This document shows positions 25,666 to 38,947 of a stretch of 64,000 nucleotides of DNA, in pieces. The stretch is taken from positions 248,001 through 312,000 of the forward strand of contig CALSFV010000263.1 of NCBI GenBank assembly GCA_943737045.1, written 5' to 3'. The stretch's first letter is position 1. The number at the start of each line of letters is the position of its first letter. A program made the position numbers and the translations under genes. The notes under the pieces were generated by a model. It did not search any database, was not told the DNA's origin, and was given only the letters and a program-made list of their open reading frames with translations. Origin of the DNA: Parapristionchus giblindavisi. Taxonomy: Eukaryota > Nematoda > Chromadorea > Rhabditida > Diplogasteridae.

Positions 25666-28105
25666 TCAAGTCATAGGATAGTATTGATGACAATACCGTA
25701 GCTGTTTAGAATTATGCTAAAGCCATCCGAGAATGAGAGAGAGGAGATATGGTAGATCTTCCAGGGATCAAAGATCAACCCATAGGATAGTTTTGATGAC
25801 AACACCGTAACTGTTTCTAAAAATGCTAAAGGCATCAGAGAATGAGAGAGAGGGAGGAGATACGGTAGATCTTCCAGAGATCCAAGATCAAACCATACGA
25901 TAGTGGATGGTGATAGTACCGTAGATGCTTGTAATTATGCTAAAGGCATCAGAGAATGAGAGAGAGGAGATGCGGTAGATCTTCCAGAGATCAAAGATCA
26001 AACCTCAGGATAGTGGATGGTGATAGTACCGTAGATGTTTGGAATTATGCGAAAGGCATCAGAGAATGAGAGAGGAGATACGGTAGATGTTCCAGAGATC
26101 AAAGATCAAACTATAGGATAGTTTTGATGACAAAACCGTAACTGTTTCTAAAAATGCGAAAGGCATCAGAGAATGACAGAGGAGATACGGTAGAACTTCT
26201 AGATATCAAAGATCAAGTCATAGGATAGTATTGATGACAATACCGTAGCTGTTTGTAATTATGCTAAAGACATCAGAGAATGCGAGAGAGGAGATACGGT
26301 AGATCTTCCAGAGATCAAAGATCAAACCTCAGGATAGTGGATGGTGATAGTACCGTAGATGTTTGGAATTATGCGAAAGGCATCAGAGAATGAGAGAGGA
26401 GATACGGTAGAACTTCTAGAGATCAAAGATCAAACCATAGGATAGTATTGATGACAATACCGTAGCTGTTTGTAATTATGCTAAATACATCAGAGAATGC
26501 GAGAGAGGAGATACGGTAGATCTTCCAGAGATCAAAGATCAAACCTCAGGATAGTGGATGGTGATAGTACCGTAGATGTTTGGAATTATGCGAAAGGCAT
26601 CAGAGAATGAGAGAGGAGATACGGTAGAACTTCTAGAGATCAAAGATCAAACCATAGGATAGTATTGATGACAATACCGTAGCTGTTTCTAAATATGCTA
26701 AAGGCATCTGAGAATGAGAGAGAGGAGATACGGTAGATCTTCCAGAGATCAAAGATCAAACCATAGGATAGTTTTGATGATAACTGCGTAGCTGTTTCTA
26801 AATATGCTAAAGGCATCAGAGAATGAGAGAGAGGAGATACGGTAGAGCTTCCAGAGATCATAGATCAAGTCATAGGATAGTATTGATGACAATACCGTAG
26901 CTGTTTCTAAATATGCTAAAGGCATCAGAAAATGAGAGAGAGGAGATACGGTAGATCTTCCAGAGATCAAAGATCAAACCATAGGATAGTTTTGATGACA
27001 ACACCGTAGCTTTTTCTAAATATGCTAAAGGCATCAGAGAATGAGAGAGAGGAGATACGGTAGAGCTTCCAGAGATCAAAGATCAAACCATAGGAAAATT
27101 TTGATGACATCACCGTAGCTTTTTTCTAAATATGCTAAAGGCATCAGAGAATGAGAGTGAGGAGATACGGTAGATCATCAAGAGATGAGAGAAGAGATAC
27201 GGTAGATCTTCCAGAGTTCAAAGATCAAACCACAGGATAATGGATGGTGATAGTACCGTAGATGTTTGGAATTATGCTAAAGGCATCAGAGAATGAGAGA
27301 GGAGATACGGTAGGTCTTCCAGAGTTCAAAGATCAAACCATAGGATAGTATTGATGACAATACCGTAGCCGTTTGTAATTATGCTAAAGACATCAGAGAA
27401 TGAGAGAGAGGAGATACGGTGGATCTTCCAGAGATCAAAGATTAAACCTCAGGATAGTGGATGGTGATAGTACCGTAGATCTTTGGAATTATGCGAAAGG
27501 CATCAGAGAATGAGAGAGGAGATACGGTAGGTCTTCCAGAGTTCAAAGATCAAACCATAGGATAGTTTTGATGACAATACCATAGCTGTTTGTAATTATG
27601 CTAATGGTATCAGAGAATGAGAGAGAGGAGATACGGTAGATCTTCCAGAGATCAGAGATCAAACCATAGGATAGTTTTGATGACAACACCGTAACTGTTT
27701 CTAAAAATGCTAAAGCCATCCGAGAATGAGAGAGAGGAGATACGGTAGATCTTCCAGAGATCCAAGATCAAACCATAAGATAATTTTGATGACAATACCA
27801 TAGCTGTTTGGAATTATGCGAAAGGCATCAGAGAATGAGAGAGGAGATATGGTAGATCTTCCAGAGATCAAAGATCAAGTCATAGGATAGTGGATGATGA
27901 TAGTATCGCAGCTGTTTGTAATTATGCTAAAGTCATCAGAGAATGAGAGAGAGGAGATACGGTAGATCTTCCAGAGATCAAATATCAAACCTCAGGATAG
28001 TGGATGGTGATAGTACCGTAGATGCTTGTAATTATGCTAAAGGCATCAGAGAATGAGAGAGAGGAGATACGGTAGATCTTCCAGAGGTCAAAGATCAAGT
28101 CATAG

Positions 28106-28230
28106 GATTTCTAGAGATCTAAGATCAAACCAATACTATCCTATGGTTTGATCTTTGATCTCTGGAAGATCTACCGTATCTCCTCTCTCTCATTCTCCTA
28201 TGGTTTGATCTTTGATCTCTATAAGAAAGA
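28106..28230 (-). repeat. Inverted-core satellite block, copy 2
   Basis: Same structure as copy 1, with identical internal spacing (115 bp from start to ATAAG). CTACCGTATC subtype. Confidence 0.85.
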
Positions 28231-29221
28231 TCAAGTCATAGGATAGTATTGATGACAATACCGTAGCTGTTTAGAATTATGCTAAAGCCATCCGAGAATG
28301 AGAGAGAGGAGATATGGTAGATCTTCCAGAGATCAAAGATCAACCCATAGGATAGTTTTGATGACAACACCGTAACTGTTTCTAAAAATGCTAAAGGCAT
28401 CAGAGAATGAGAGAGAGGGAGGAGATACGGTAGATCTTCCAGAGATCCAAGATCAAACCATACGATAGTGGATGGTGATAGTACCGTAGATGCTTGTAAT
28501 TATGCTAAAGGCATCAGAGAATGAGAGAGAGGAGATACGGTAGATCTTCCAGAGATCAAAGATCAAACCTCAGGATAGTGGATGGTGATAGTACCGTAGA
28601 TGTTTGGAATTATGCGAAAGGCATCAGAGAATGAGAGAGGAGATACGGTAGATGTTCCAGAGATCAAAGATCAAACTATAGGATAGTTTTGATGACAAAA
28701 CCGTAACTGTTTCTAAAAATGCGAAAGGCATCAGAGAATGACAGAGGAGATACGGTAGAACTTCTAGATATCAAAGATCAAGTCATAGGATAGTATTGAT
28801 GACAATACCGTAGCTGTTTGTAATTATGCTAAAGACATCAGAGAATGCGAGAGAGGAGATACGGTAGATCTTCCAGAGATCAAAGATCAAACCTCAGGAT
28901 AGTGGATGGTGATAGTACCGTAGATGCTTGTAATTATGCTAAAGGCATCAGAGAATGGGAGAGGAGATACGGTAGAACTTCTAGAGATCAAAGATCAAAC
29001 CATAGGATAGTATTGATGACAATACCGTAGCTGTTTGTAATTATGCTAGTGGCATCAGAGAATGAGAGAGGAGATATGGTAGATCTTCCAGAGATCAAAG
29101 ATCAAACCATAGGATAGTTTTGATGACAACACCGTAACTGTTTCTAAAAATGCTAAAGGCATCAGAGAATGAGAGAGAGGAGATACGGTAGATCTTCCAG
29201 AGGTCAAAGATCAAGTCATAG

Positions 29222-29346
29222 GATTTCTAGAGATCTAAGATCAAACCAATACTATCCTATGGTTTGATCTTTGATCTCTGGAAGATCTATCGTATCTCCT
29301 CTCTCTCATTCTCCTATGGTTTGATCTTTGATCTCTATAAGAAAGA
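29222..29346 (-). repeat. Inverted-core satellite block, copy 3
   Basis: Same structure. Carries CTATCGTATC (C to T) in the inverted core, the variant that defines a subfamily of four copies. Confidence 0.85.
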
Positions 29347-32074
29347 TCAAGTCATAGGATAGTATTGATGACAATACCGTAGCTGTTTAGAATTATGCTA
29401 AAGCCATCCGAGAATGAGAGAGAGGAGATATGGTAGATCTTCCAGAGATCAAAGATCAACCCATAGGATAGTTTTGATGACAACACCGTAACTGTTTCTA
29501 AAAATGCTAAAGGCATCAGAGAATGAGAGAGAGGGAGGAGATACGGTAGATCTTCCAGAGATCCAAGATCAAACCATACGATAGTGGATGGTGATAGTAC
29601 CGTAGATGCTTGTAATTATGCTAAAGGCATCAGAGAATGAGAGAGAGGAGATACGGTAGATCATCAAGAGATGAGAGAAGAGATACGGTAGATCTTCCAG
29701 AGTTCAAAGATCAAACCACAGGATAATGGATGGTGATAGTACCGTAGATGTTTGGAATTATGCTAAAGGCATCAGAGAATGAGAGAGGAGATACGGTAGA
29801 TCTTCCAGAGATCAAAGATCAAACCATAGGATAGTTTTGATGATAACTGCGTAGCTGTTTCTAAATATGCTAAAGGCATCAGAGAATGAGAGAGAGGAGA
29901 TACGGTAGAGCTTCCAGAGATCATAGATCAAGTCATAGGATAGTATTGATGACAATACCGTAGCTGTTTCTAAATATGCTAAAGGCATCAGAAAATGAGA
30001 GAGAGGAGATACGGTAGATCTTCCAGAGATCAAAGATCAAACCATAGGATAGTTTTGATGACAACACCGTAGCTTTTTCTAAATATGCTAAAGGCATCAG
30101 AGAATGAGAGAGAGGAGATACGGTAGAGCTTCCAGAGATCAAAGATCAAACCATAGGAAAATTTTGATGACATCACCGTAGCTTTTTTCTAAATATGCTA
30201 AAGGCATCAGAGAATGAGAGTGAGGAGATACGGTAGATCATCAAGAGATGAGAGAAGAGATACGGTAGATCTTCCAGAGTTCAAAGATCAAACCACAGGA
30301 TAATGGATGGTGATAGTACCGTAGATGTTTGGAATTATGCTAAAGGCATCAGAGAATGAGAGAGGAGATACGGTAGGTCTTCCAGAGTTCAAAGATCAAA
30401 CCATAGGATAGTTTTGATGACAATACCATAGCTGTTTGTAATTATGCTAATGGTATCAGAGAATGAGAGAGAGGAGATACGGTAGATCTTCCAGAGATCA
30501 GAGATCAAACCATAGGATAGTTTTGATGACAACACCGTAACTGTTTCTAAAAATGCTAAAGCCATCCGAGAATGAGAGAGAGGAGATACGGTAGATCTTC
30601 CAGAGATCCAAGATCAAACCATAAGATAATTTTGATGACAACACCGTAACTGTTTCTAAAAATGCTAAAGCCATCCGAGAATGAGAGAGAGGAGATACGG
30701 TAGATCTTCCAGAGATCCAAGATCAAACCATAAGATAATTTTGATGACAACACCGTAGCTTTTTCTAAATATGCTAAAGGCATCAGAGAATGAGAGTGAG
30801 GAGATACGGAAGATCATCCAGAGATGACAGTGGAGATACGGTAGAACTTCTAGAGATCCAAGATCAAACCATACGATAGTGGATGGTGATAGTATCGCAG
30901 CTGTTTGTAATTATGCTAATGGCATCAGAGAATGAGAGAGGAGATACGGTAGATCTTCCAGAGATCAAAGATCAAGTCATAGGATAGTGGATGATGATAG
31001 TATCGCAGCTGTTTGTGCTAATGGCATCAGAGAATGAGAGAGAGGAGATACGGTAGATCTTCCAGAGATCAAAGATCAAGTCATAGGATAGTATTGATGA
31101 CAATACCGTAGCTGTTTAGAATTATGCTAAAGCCATCCGAGAATGAGAGAGAGGAGATATGGTAGATCTTCCAGAGATCAAAGATCAACCCACAGTATAG
31201 TTTTGATGACAACACCGTAACTGTTTCTAAAAATGCTAAAGTCATCAGAGAATGAGAGAGAGGGAGGAGATACGGTAGATCTTCCAGAGATCAAAGATCA
31301 AACCATACGATAGTGGATGGTGATAGTACCGTAGATGCTTGTAATTATGCTAAAGGCATCAGAGAATGGGAGAGGAGATACGGTAGAACTTCTAGAGATC
31401 AAAGATCAAACCATAGGATAGTATTGATGACAATACCGTAGCTGTTTGTAATTATGCTAGTGGCATCAGAGAATGAGAGAGGAGATATGGTAGATCTTCC
31501 AGAGATCAAAGATCAAACCATAGGATAGTTTTGATGACAACACCGTAACTGTTTCTAAAAATGCTAAAGGCATCAGAGAATGAGAGAGAGGGAGGAGATA
31601 CGGTAGATCTTCCAGAGATCCAAGATCAAACCATACGATAGTGGATGGTGATAGTACCGTAGATGCTTGTAATTATGCTAAAGGCATCAGAGAATGAGAG
31701 AGAGGAGATACGGTAGATCTTCCAGAGATCCAAGATCAAACCTCAGGATAGTGGATGGTGATTGTACCGTAGATGTTTGGAATTATGCGAAAGGCATCAG
31801 AGAATGAGAGAGGAGATATGGTAGATCTTCCAGAGATCAAAGATCAAGTCATAGGATAGTGGATGATGATAGTATCGCAGCTGTTTGTAATTATGCTAAA
31901 GTCATCAGAGAATGAGAGAGAGGAGATACGGTAGATCTTCCAGAGATCAAAGATCAAACCTCAGGATAGTGGATGGTGATAGTACCGTAGATGCTTGTAA
32001 TTATGCTAAAGGCATCAGAGAATGAGAGAGAGGAGATACGGTAGATCTTCCAGAGGTCAAAGATCAAGTCATAG

Positions 32075-32199
32075 GATTTCTAGAGATCTAAGATCAAACC
32101 AATACTATCCTATGGTTTGATCTTTGATCTCTGGAAGATCTACCGTATCTCCTCTCTCTCATTCTCCTATGGTTTGATCTTTGATCTCTATAAGAAAGA
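32075..32199 (-). repeat. Inverted-core satellite block, copy 4
   Basis: Equivalent of copy 1 in the 6534 bp duplication (exact offset). CTACCGTATC subtype. Confidence 0.85.
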
Positions 32200-34639
32200 T
32201 CAAGTCATAGGATAGTATTGATGACAATACCGTAGCTGTTTAGAATTATGCTAAAGCCATCCGAGAATGAGAGAGAGGAGATATGGTAGATCTTCCAGAG
32301 ATCAAAGATCAACCCATAGGATAGTTTTGATGACAACACCGTAACTGTTTCTAAAAATGCTAAAGGCATCAGAGAATGAGAGAGAGGGAGGAGATACGGT
32401 AGATCTTCCAGAGATCCAAGATCAAACCATACGATAGTGGATGGTGATAGTACCGTAGATGCTTGTAATTATGCTAAAGGCATCAGAGAATGAGAGAGAG
32501 GAGATGCGGTAGATCTTCCAGAGATCAAAGATCAAACCTCAGGATAGTGGATGGTGATAGTACCGTAGATGTTTGGAATTATGCGAAAGGCATCAGAGAA
32601 TGAGAGAGGAGATACGGTAGATGTTCCAGAGATCAAAGATCAAACTATAGGATAGTTTTGATGACAAAACCGTAACTGTTTCTAAAAATGCGAAAGGCAT
32701 CAGAGAATGACAGAGGAGATACGGTAGAACTTCTAGATATCAAAGATCAAGTCATAGGATAGTATTGATGACAATACCGTAGCTGTTTGTAATTATGCTA
32801 AAGACATCAGAGAATGCGAGAGAGGAGATACGGTAGATCTTCCAGAGATCAAAGATCAAACCTCAGGATAGTGGATGGTGATAGTACCGTAGATGTTTGG
32901 AATTATGCGAAAGGCATCAGAGAATGAGAGAGGAGATACGGTAGAACTTCTAGAGATCAAAGATCAAACCATAGGATAGTATTGATGACAATACCGTAGC
33001 TGTTTGTAATTATGCTAAATACATCAGAGAATGCGAGAGAGGAGATACGGTAGATCTTCCAGAGATCAAAGATCAAACCTCAGGATAGTGGATGGTGATA
33101 GTACCGTAGATGTTTGGAATTATGCGAAAGGCATCAGAGAATGAGAGAGGAGATACGGTAGAACTTCTAGAGATCAAAGATCAAACCATAGGATAGTATT
33201 GATGACAATACCGTAGCTGTTTCTAAATATGCTAAAGGCATCTGAGAATGAGAGAGAGGAGATACGGTAGATCTTCCAGAGATCAAAGATCAAACCATAG
33301 GATAGTTTTGATGATAACTGCGTAGCTGTTTCTAAATATGCTAAAGGCATCAGAGAATGAGAGAGAGGAGATACGGTAGAGCTTCCAGAGATCATAGATC
33401 AAGTCATAGGATAGTATTGATGACAATACCGTAGCTGTTTCTAAATATGCTAAAGGCATCAGAAAATGAGAGAGAGGAGATACGGTAGATCTTCCAGAGA
33501 TCAAAGATCAAACCATAGGATAGTTTTGATGACAACACCGTAGCTTTTTCTAAATATGCTAAAGGCATCAGAGAATGAGAGAGAGGAGATACGGTAGAGC
33601 TTCCAGAGATCAAAGATCAAACCATAGGAAAATTTTGATGACATCACCGTAGCTTTTTTCTAAATATGCTAAAGGCATCAGAGAATGAGAGTGAGGAGAT
33701 ACGGTAGATCATCAAGAGATGAGAGAAGAGATACGGTAGATCTTCCAGAGTTCAAAGATCAAACCACAGGATAATGGATGGTGATAGTACCGTAGATGTT
33801 TGGAATTATGCTAAAGGCATCAGAGAATGAGAGAGGAGATACGGTAGGTCTTCCAGAGTTCAAAGATCAAACCATAGGATAGTATTGATGACAATACCGT
33901 AGCCGTTTGTAATTATGCTAAAGACATCAGAGAATGAGAGAGAGGAGATACGGTGGATCTTCCAGAGATCAAAGATTAAACCTCAGGATAGTGGATGGTG
34001 ATAGTACCGTAGATCTTTGGAATTATGCGAAAGGCATCAGAGAATGAGAGAGGAGATACGGTAGGTCTTCCAGAGTTCAAAGATCAAACCATAGGATAGT
34101 TTTGATGACAATACCATAGCTGTTTGTAATTATGCTAATGGTATCAGAGAATGAGAGAGAGGAGATACGGTAGATCTTCCAGAGATCAGAGATCAAACCA
34201 TAGGATAGTTTTGATGACAACACCGTAACTGTTTCTAAAAATGCTAAAGCCATCCGAGAATGAGAGAGAGGAGATACGGTAGATCTTCCAGAGATCCAAG
34301 ATCAAACCATAAGATAATTTTGATGACAATACCATAGCTGTTTGGAATTATGCGAAAGGCATCAGAGAATGAGAGAGGAGATATGGTAGATCTTCCAGAG
34401 ATCAAAGATCAAGTCATAGGATAGTGGATGATGATAGTATCGCAGCTGTTTGTAATTATGCTAAAGTCATCAGAGAATGAGAGAGAGGAGATACGGTAGA
34501 TCTTCCAGAGATCAAATATCAAACCTCAGGATAGTGGATGGTGATAGTACCGTAGATGCTTGTAATTATGCTAAAGGCATCAGAGAATGAGAGAGAGGAG
34601 ATACGGTAGATCTTCCAGAGGTCAAAGATCAAGTCATAG

Positions 34640-34764
34640 GATTTCTAGAGATCTAAGATCAAACCAATACTATCCTATGGTTTGATCTTTGATCTCTGGA
34701 AGATCTACCGTATCTCCTCTCTCTCATTCTCCTATGGTTTGATCTTTGATCTCTATAAGAAAGA
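34640..34764 (-). repeat. Inverted-core satellite block, copy 5
   Basis: Equivalent of copy 2 in the 6534 bp duplication. CTACCGTATC subtype. Confidence 0.85.
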
Positions 34765-35755
34765 TCAAGTCATAGGATAGTATTGATGACAATACCGTAG
34801 CTGTTTAGAATTATGCTAAAGCCATCCGAGAATGAGAGAGAGGAGATATGGTAGATCTTCCAGAGATCAAAGATCAACCCATAGGATAGTTTTGATGACA
34901 ACACCGTAACTGTTTCTAAAAATGCTAAAGGCATCAGAGAATGAGAGAGAGGGAGGAGATACGGTAGATCTTCCAGAGATCCAAGATCAAACCATACGAT
35001 AGTGGATGGTGATAGTACCGTAGATGCTTGTAATTATGCTAAAGGCATCAGAGAATGAGAGAGAGGAGATACGGTAGATCTTCCAGAGATCAAAGATCAA
35101 ACCTCAGGATAGTGGATGGTGATAGTACCGTAGATGTTTGGAATTATGCGAAAGGCATCAGAGAATGAGAGAGGAGATACGGTAGATGTTCCAGAGATCA
35201 AAGATCAAACTATAGGATAGTTTTGATGACAAAACCGTAACTGTTTCTAAAAATGCGAAAGGCATCAGAGAATGACAGAGGAGATACGGTAGAACTTCTA
35301 GATATCAAAGATCAAGTCATAGGATAGTATTGATGACAATACCGTAGCTGTTTGTAATTATGCTAAAGACATCAGAGAATGCGAGAGAGGAGATACGGTA
35401 GATCTTCCAGAGATCAAAGATCAAACCTCAGGATAGTGGATGGTGATAGTACCGTAGATGCTTGTAATTATGCTAAAGGCATCAGAGAATGGGAGAGGAG
35501 ATACGGTAGAACTTCTAGAGATCAAAGATCAAACCATAGGATAGTATTGATGACAATACCGTAGCTGTTTGTAATTATGCTAGTGGCATCAGAGAATGAG
35601 AGAGGAGATATGGTAGATCTTCCAGAGATCAAAGATCAAACCATAGGATAGTTTTGATGACAACACCGTAACTGTTTCTAAAAATGCTAAAGGCATCAGA
35701 GAATGAGAGAGAGGAGATACGGTAGATCTTCCAGAGGTCAAAGATCAAGTCATAG

Positions 35756-35880
35756 GATTTCTAGAGATCTAAGATCAAACCAATACTATCCTATGGTTTG
35801 ATCTTTGATCTCTGGAAGATCTATCGTATCTCCTCTCTCTCATTCTCCTATGGTTTGATCTTTGATCTCTATAAGAAAGA
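35756..35880 (-). repeat. Inverted-core satellite block, copy 6
   Basis: Equivalent of copy 3 in the 6534 bp duplication, and carries the same CTATCGTATC variant, confirming descent. Confidence 0.85.
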
Positions 35881-37202
35881 TCAAGTCATAGGATAGTATT
35901 GATGACAATACCGTAGCTGTTTAGAATTATGCTAAAGCCATCCGAGAATGAGAGAGAGGAGATATGGTAGATCTTCCAGAGATCAAAGATCAACCCATAG
36001 GATAGTTTTGATGACAACACCGTAACTGTTTCTAAAAATGCTAAAGGCATCAGAGAATGAGAGAGAGGGAGGAGATACGGTAGATCTTCCAGAGATCCAA
36101 GATCAAACCATACGATAGTGGATGGTGATAGTACCGTAGATGCTTGTAATTATGCTAAAGGCATCAGAGAATGAGAGAGAGGAGATACGGTAGATCTTCC
36201 AGAGATCAAAGATCAAACCTCAGGATAGTGGATGGTGATAGTACCGTAGATGTTTGGAATTATGCGAAAGGCATCAGAGAATGAGAGAGGAGATACGGTA
36301 GATGTTCCAGAGATCAAAGATCAAACTATAGGATAGTTTTGATGACAAAACCGTAACTGTTTCTAAAAATGCTAAAGGCATCAGAGAATGAGAGAGAGGG
36401 AGGAGATACGGTAGATCTTCCAGAGATCCAAGATCAAACCATACGATAGTGGATGGTGATAGTACCGTAGATGCTTGTAATTATGCTAAAGGCATCAGAG
36501 AATGAGAGAGAGGAGATACGGTAGATCTTCCAGAGATCAAAGATCAAACCTCAGGATAGTGGATGGTGATAGTACCGTAGATGTTTGGAATTATGCGAAA
36601 GGCATCAGAGAATGAGAGAGGAGATACGGTAGATGTTCCAGAGATCAAAGATCAAACTATAGGATAGTTTTGATGACAAAACCGTAACTGTTTCTAAAAA
36701 TGCGAAAGGCATCAGAGAATGACAGAGGAGATACGGTAGAACTTCTAGATATCAAAGATCAAGTCATAGGATAGTATTGATGACAATACCGTAGCTGTTT
36801 GTAATTATGCTAAAGACATCAGAGAATGCGAGAGAGGAGATACGGTAGATCTTCCAGAGATCAAAGATCAAACCTCAGGATAGTGGATGGTGATAGTACC
36901 GTAGATGCTTGTAATTATGCTAAAGGCATCAGAGAATGGGAGAGGAGATACGGTAGAACTTCTAGAGATCAAAGATCAAACCATAGGATAGTATTGATGA
37001 CAATACCGTAGCTGTTTGTAATTATGCTAGTGGCATCAGAGAATGAGAGAGGAGATATGGTAGATCTTCCAGAGATCAAAGATCAAACCATAGGATAGTT
37101 TTGATGACAACACCGTAACTGTTTCTAAAAATGCTAAAGGCATCAGAGAATGAGAGAGAGGAGATACGGTAGATCTTCCAGAGGTCAAAGATCAAGTCAT
37201 AG

Positions 37203-37327
37203 GATTTCTAGAGATCTAAGATCAAACCAATACTATCCTATGGTTTGATCTTTGATCTCTGGAAGATCTATCGTATCTCCTCTCTCTCATTCTCCTATGG
37301 TTTGATCTTTGATCTCTATAAGAAAGA
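37203..37327 (-). repeat. Inverted-core satellite block, copy 7
   Basis: Derived from copy 6 by the 1447 bp tandem duplication. CTATCGTATC subtype. Confidence 0.85.
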
Positions 37328-38822
37328 TCAAGTCATAGGATAGTATTGATGACAATACCGTAGCTGTTTAGAATTATGCTAAAGCCATCCGAGAATGAGA
37401 GAGAGGAGATATGGTAGATCTTCCAGAGATCAAAGATCAACCCATAGGATAGTTTTGATGACAACACCGTAACTGTTTCTAAAAATGCTAAAGGCATCAG
37501 AGAATGAGAGAGAGGGAGGAGATACGGTAGATCTTCCAGAGATCCAAGATCAAACCATACGATAGTGGATGGTGATAGTACCGTAGATGCTTGTAATTAT
37601 GCTAAAGGCATCAGAGAATGAGAGAGAGGAGATACGGTAGATCATCAAGAGATGAGAGAAGAGATACGGTAGATCTTCCAGAGTTCAAAGATCAAACCAC
37701 AGGATAATGGATGGTGATAGTACCGTAGATGTTTGGAATTATGCTAAAGGCATCAGAGAATGAGAGAGGAGATACGGTAGATCTTCCAGAGATCAAAGAT
37801 CAAACCATAGGATAGTTTTGATGATAACTGCGTAGCTGTTTCTAAATATGCTAAAGGCATCAGAGAATGAGAGAGAGGAGATACGGTAGAGCTTCCAGAG
37901 ATCATAGATCAAGTCATAGGATAGTATTGATGACAATACCTTAGCTGTTTCTAAATATGCTAAAGGCATCAGAAAATGAGAGAGAGGAGATACGGTAGAT
38001 CTTCCAGAGATCAAAGATCAAACCATAGGATAGTTTTGATGACAACACCGTAGCTTTTTCTAAATATGCTAAAGGCATCAGAGAATGAGAGAGAGGAGAT
38101 ACGGTAGAGCTTCCAGAGATCAAAGATCAAACCATAGGAAAATTTTGATGACATCACCGTAGCTTTTTTCTAAATATGCTAAAGGCATCAGAGAATGAGA
38201 GTGAGGAGATACGGTAGATCATCAAGAGATGAGAGAAGAGATACGGTAGATCTTCCAGAGTTCAAAGATCAAACCACAGGATAATGGATGGTGATAGTAC
38301 CGTAGATGTTTGGAATTATGCTAAAGGCATCAGAGAATGAGAGAGGAGATACGGTAGGTCTTCCAGAGTTCAAAGATCAAACCATAGGATAGTATTGATG
38401 ACAATACCGTAGCCGTTTGTAATTATGCTAAAGACATCAGAGAATGAGAGAGAGGAGATACGGTGGATCTTCCAGAGATCAAAGATTAAACCTCAGGATA
38501 GTGGATGGTGATAGTACCGTAGATCTTTGGAATTATGCGAAAGGCATCAGAGAATGAGAGAGGAGATACGGTAGGTCTTCCAGAGTTCAAAGATCAAACC
38601 ATAGGATAGTTTTGATGACAATACCATAGCTGTTTGTAATTATGCTAATGGTATCAGAGAATGAGAGAGAGGAGATACGGTAGATCTTCCAGAGATCAGA
38701 GATCAAACCATAGGATAGTTTTGATGACAATACCATAGCTGTTTGTAATTATGCTAATGGTATCAGAGAATGAGAGAGAGGAGATACGGTAGATCTTCCA
38801 GAGGTCAAAGATCAAGTCATAG

Positions 38823-38947
38823 GATTTCTAGAGATCTAAGATCAAACCAATACTATCCTATGGTTTGATCTTTGATCTCTGGAAGATCTATCGTATCTCC
38901 TCTCTCTCATTCTCCTATGGTTTGATCTTTGATCTCTATAAGAAAGA
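38823..38947 (-). repeat. Inverted-core satellite block, copy 8
   Basis: Derived from copy 7 by the 1620 bp tandem duplication. CTATCGTATC subtype. Confidence 0.85.

Larger units (their letters stand above)
34905..37798 (+). repeat. 1447 bp tandem duplication with chimeric junction
   Basis: Landmarks at 34921, 35181, 35379 and 35756 recur at 36368, 36628, 36826 and 37203, all +1447 bp. At the junction (about 36330-36371) a hybrid monomer starts as one type (AAACTATAGG, GACAAAACC) and ends as another (GCTAAAGGCATC followed by GAGAGAGAGGGAGG). That is the expected product of unequal exchange inside a monomer. Confidence 0.8.

Noticed and set aside
28845..29030. Plus-strand open frame with RRYGRSSRDQRSNLR-like repeats (also at 35379 and 36826)
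   Set aside because: It is the complement of ordinary satellite monomers and recurs only by the 6534 and 1447 bp duplications. No start context and no domain.
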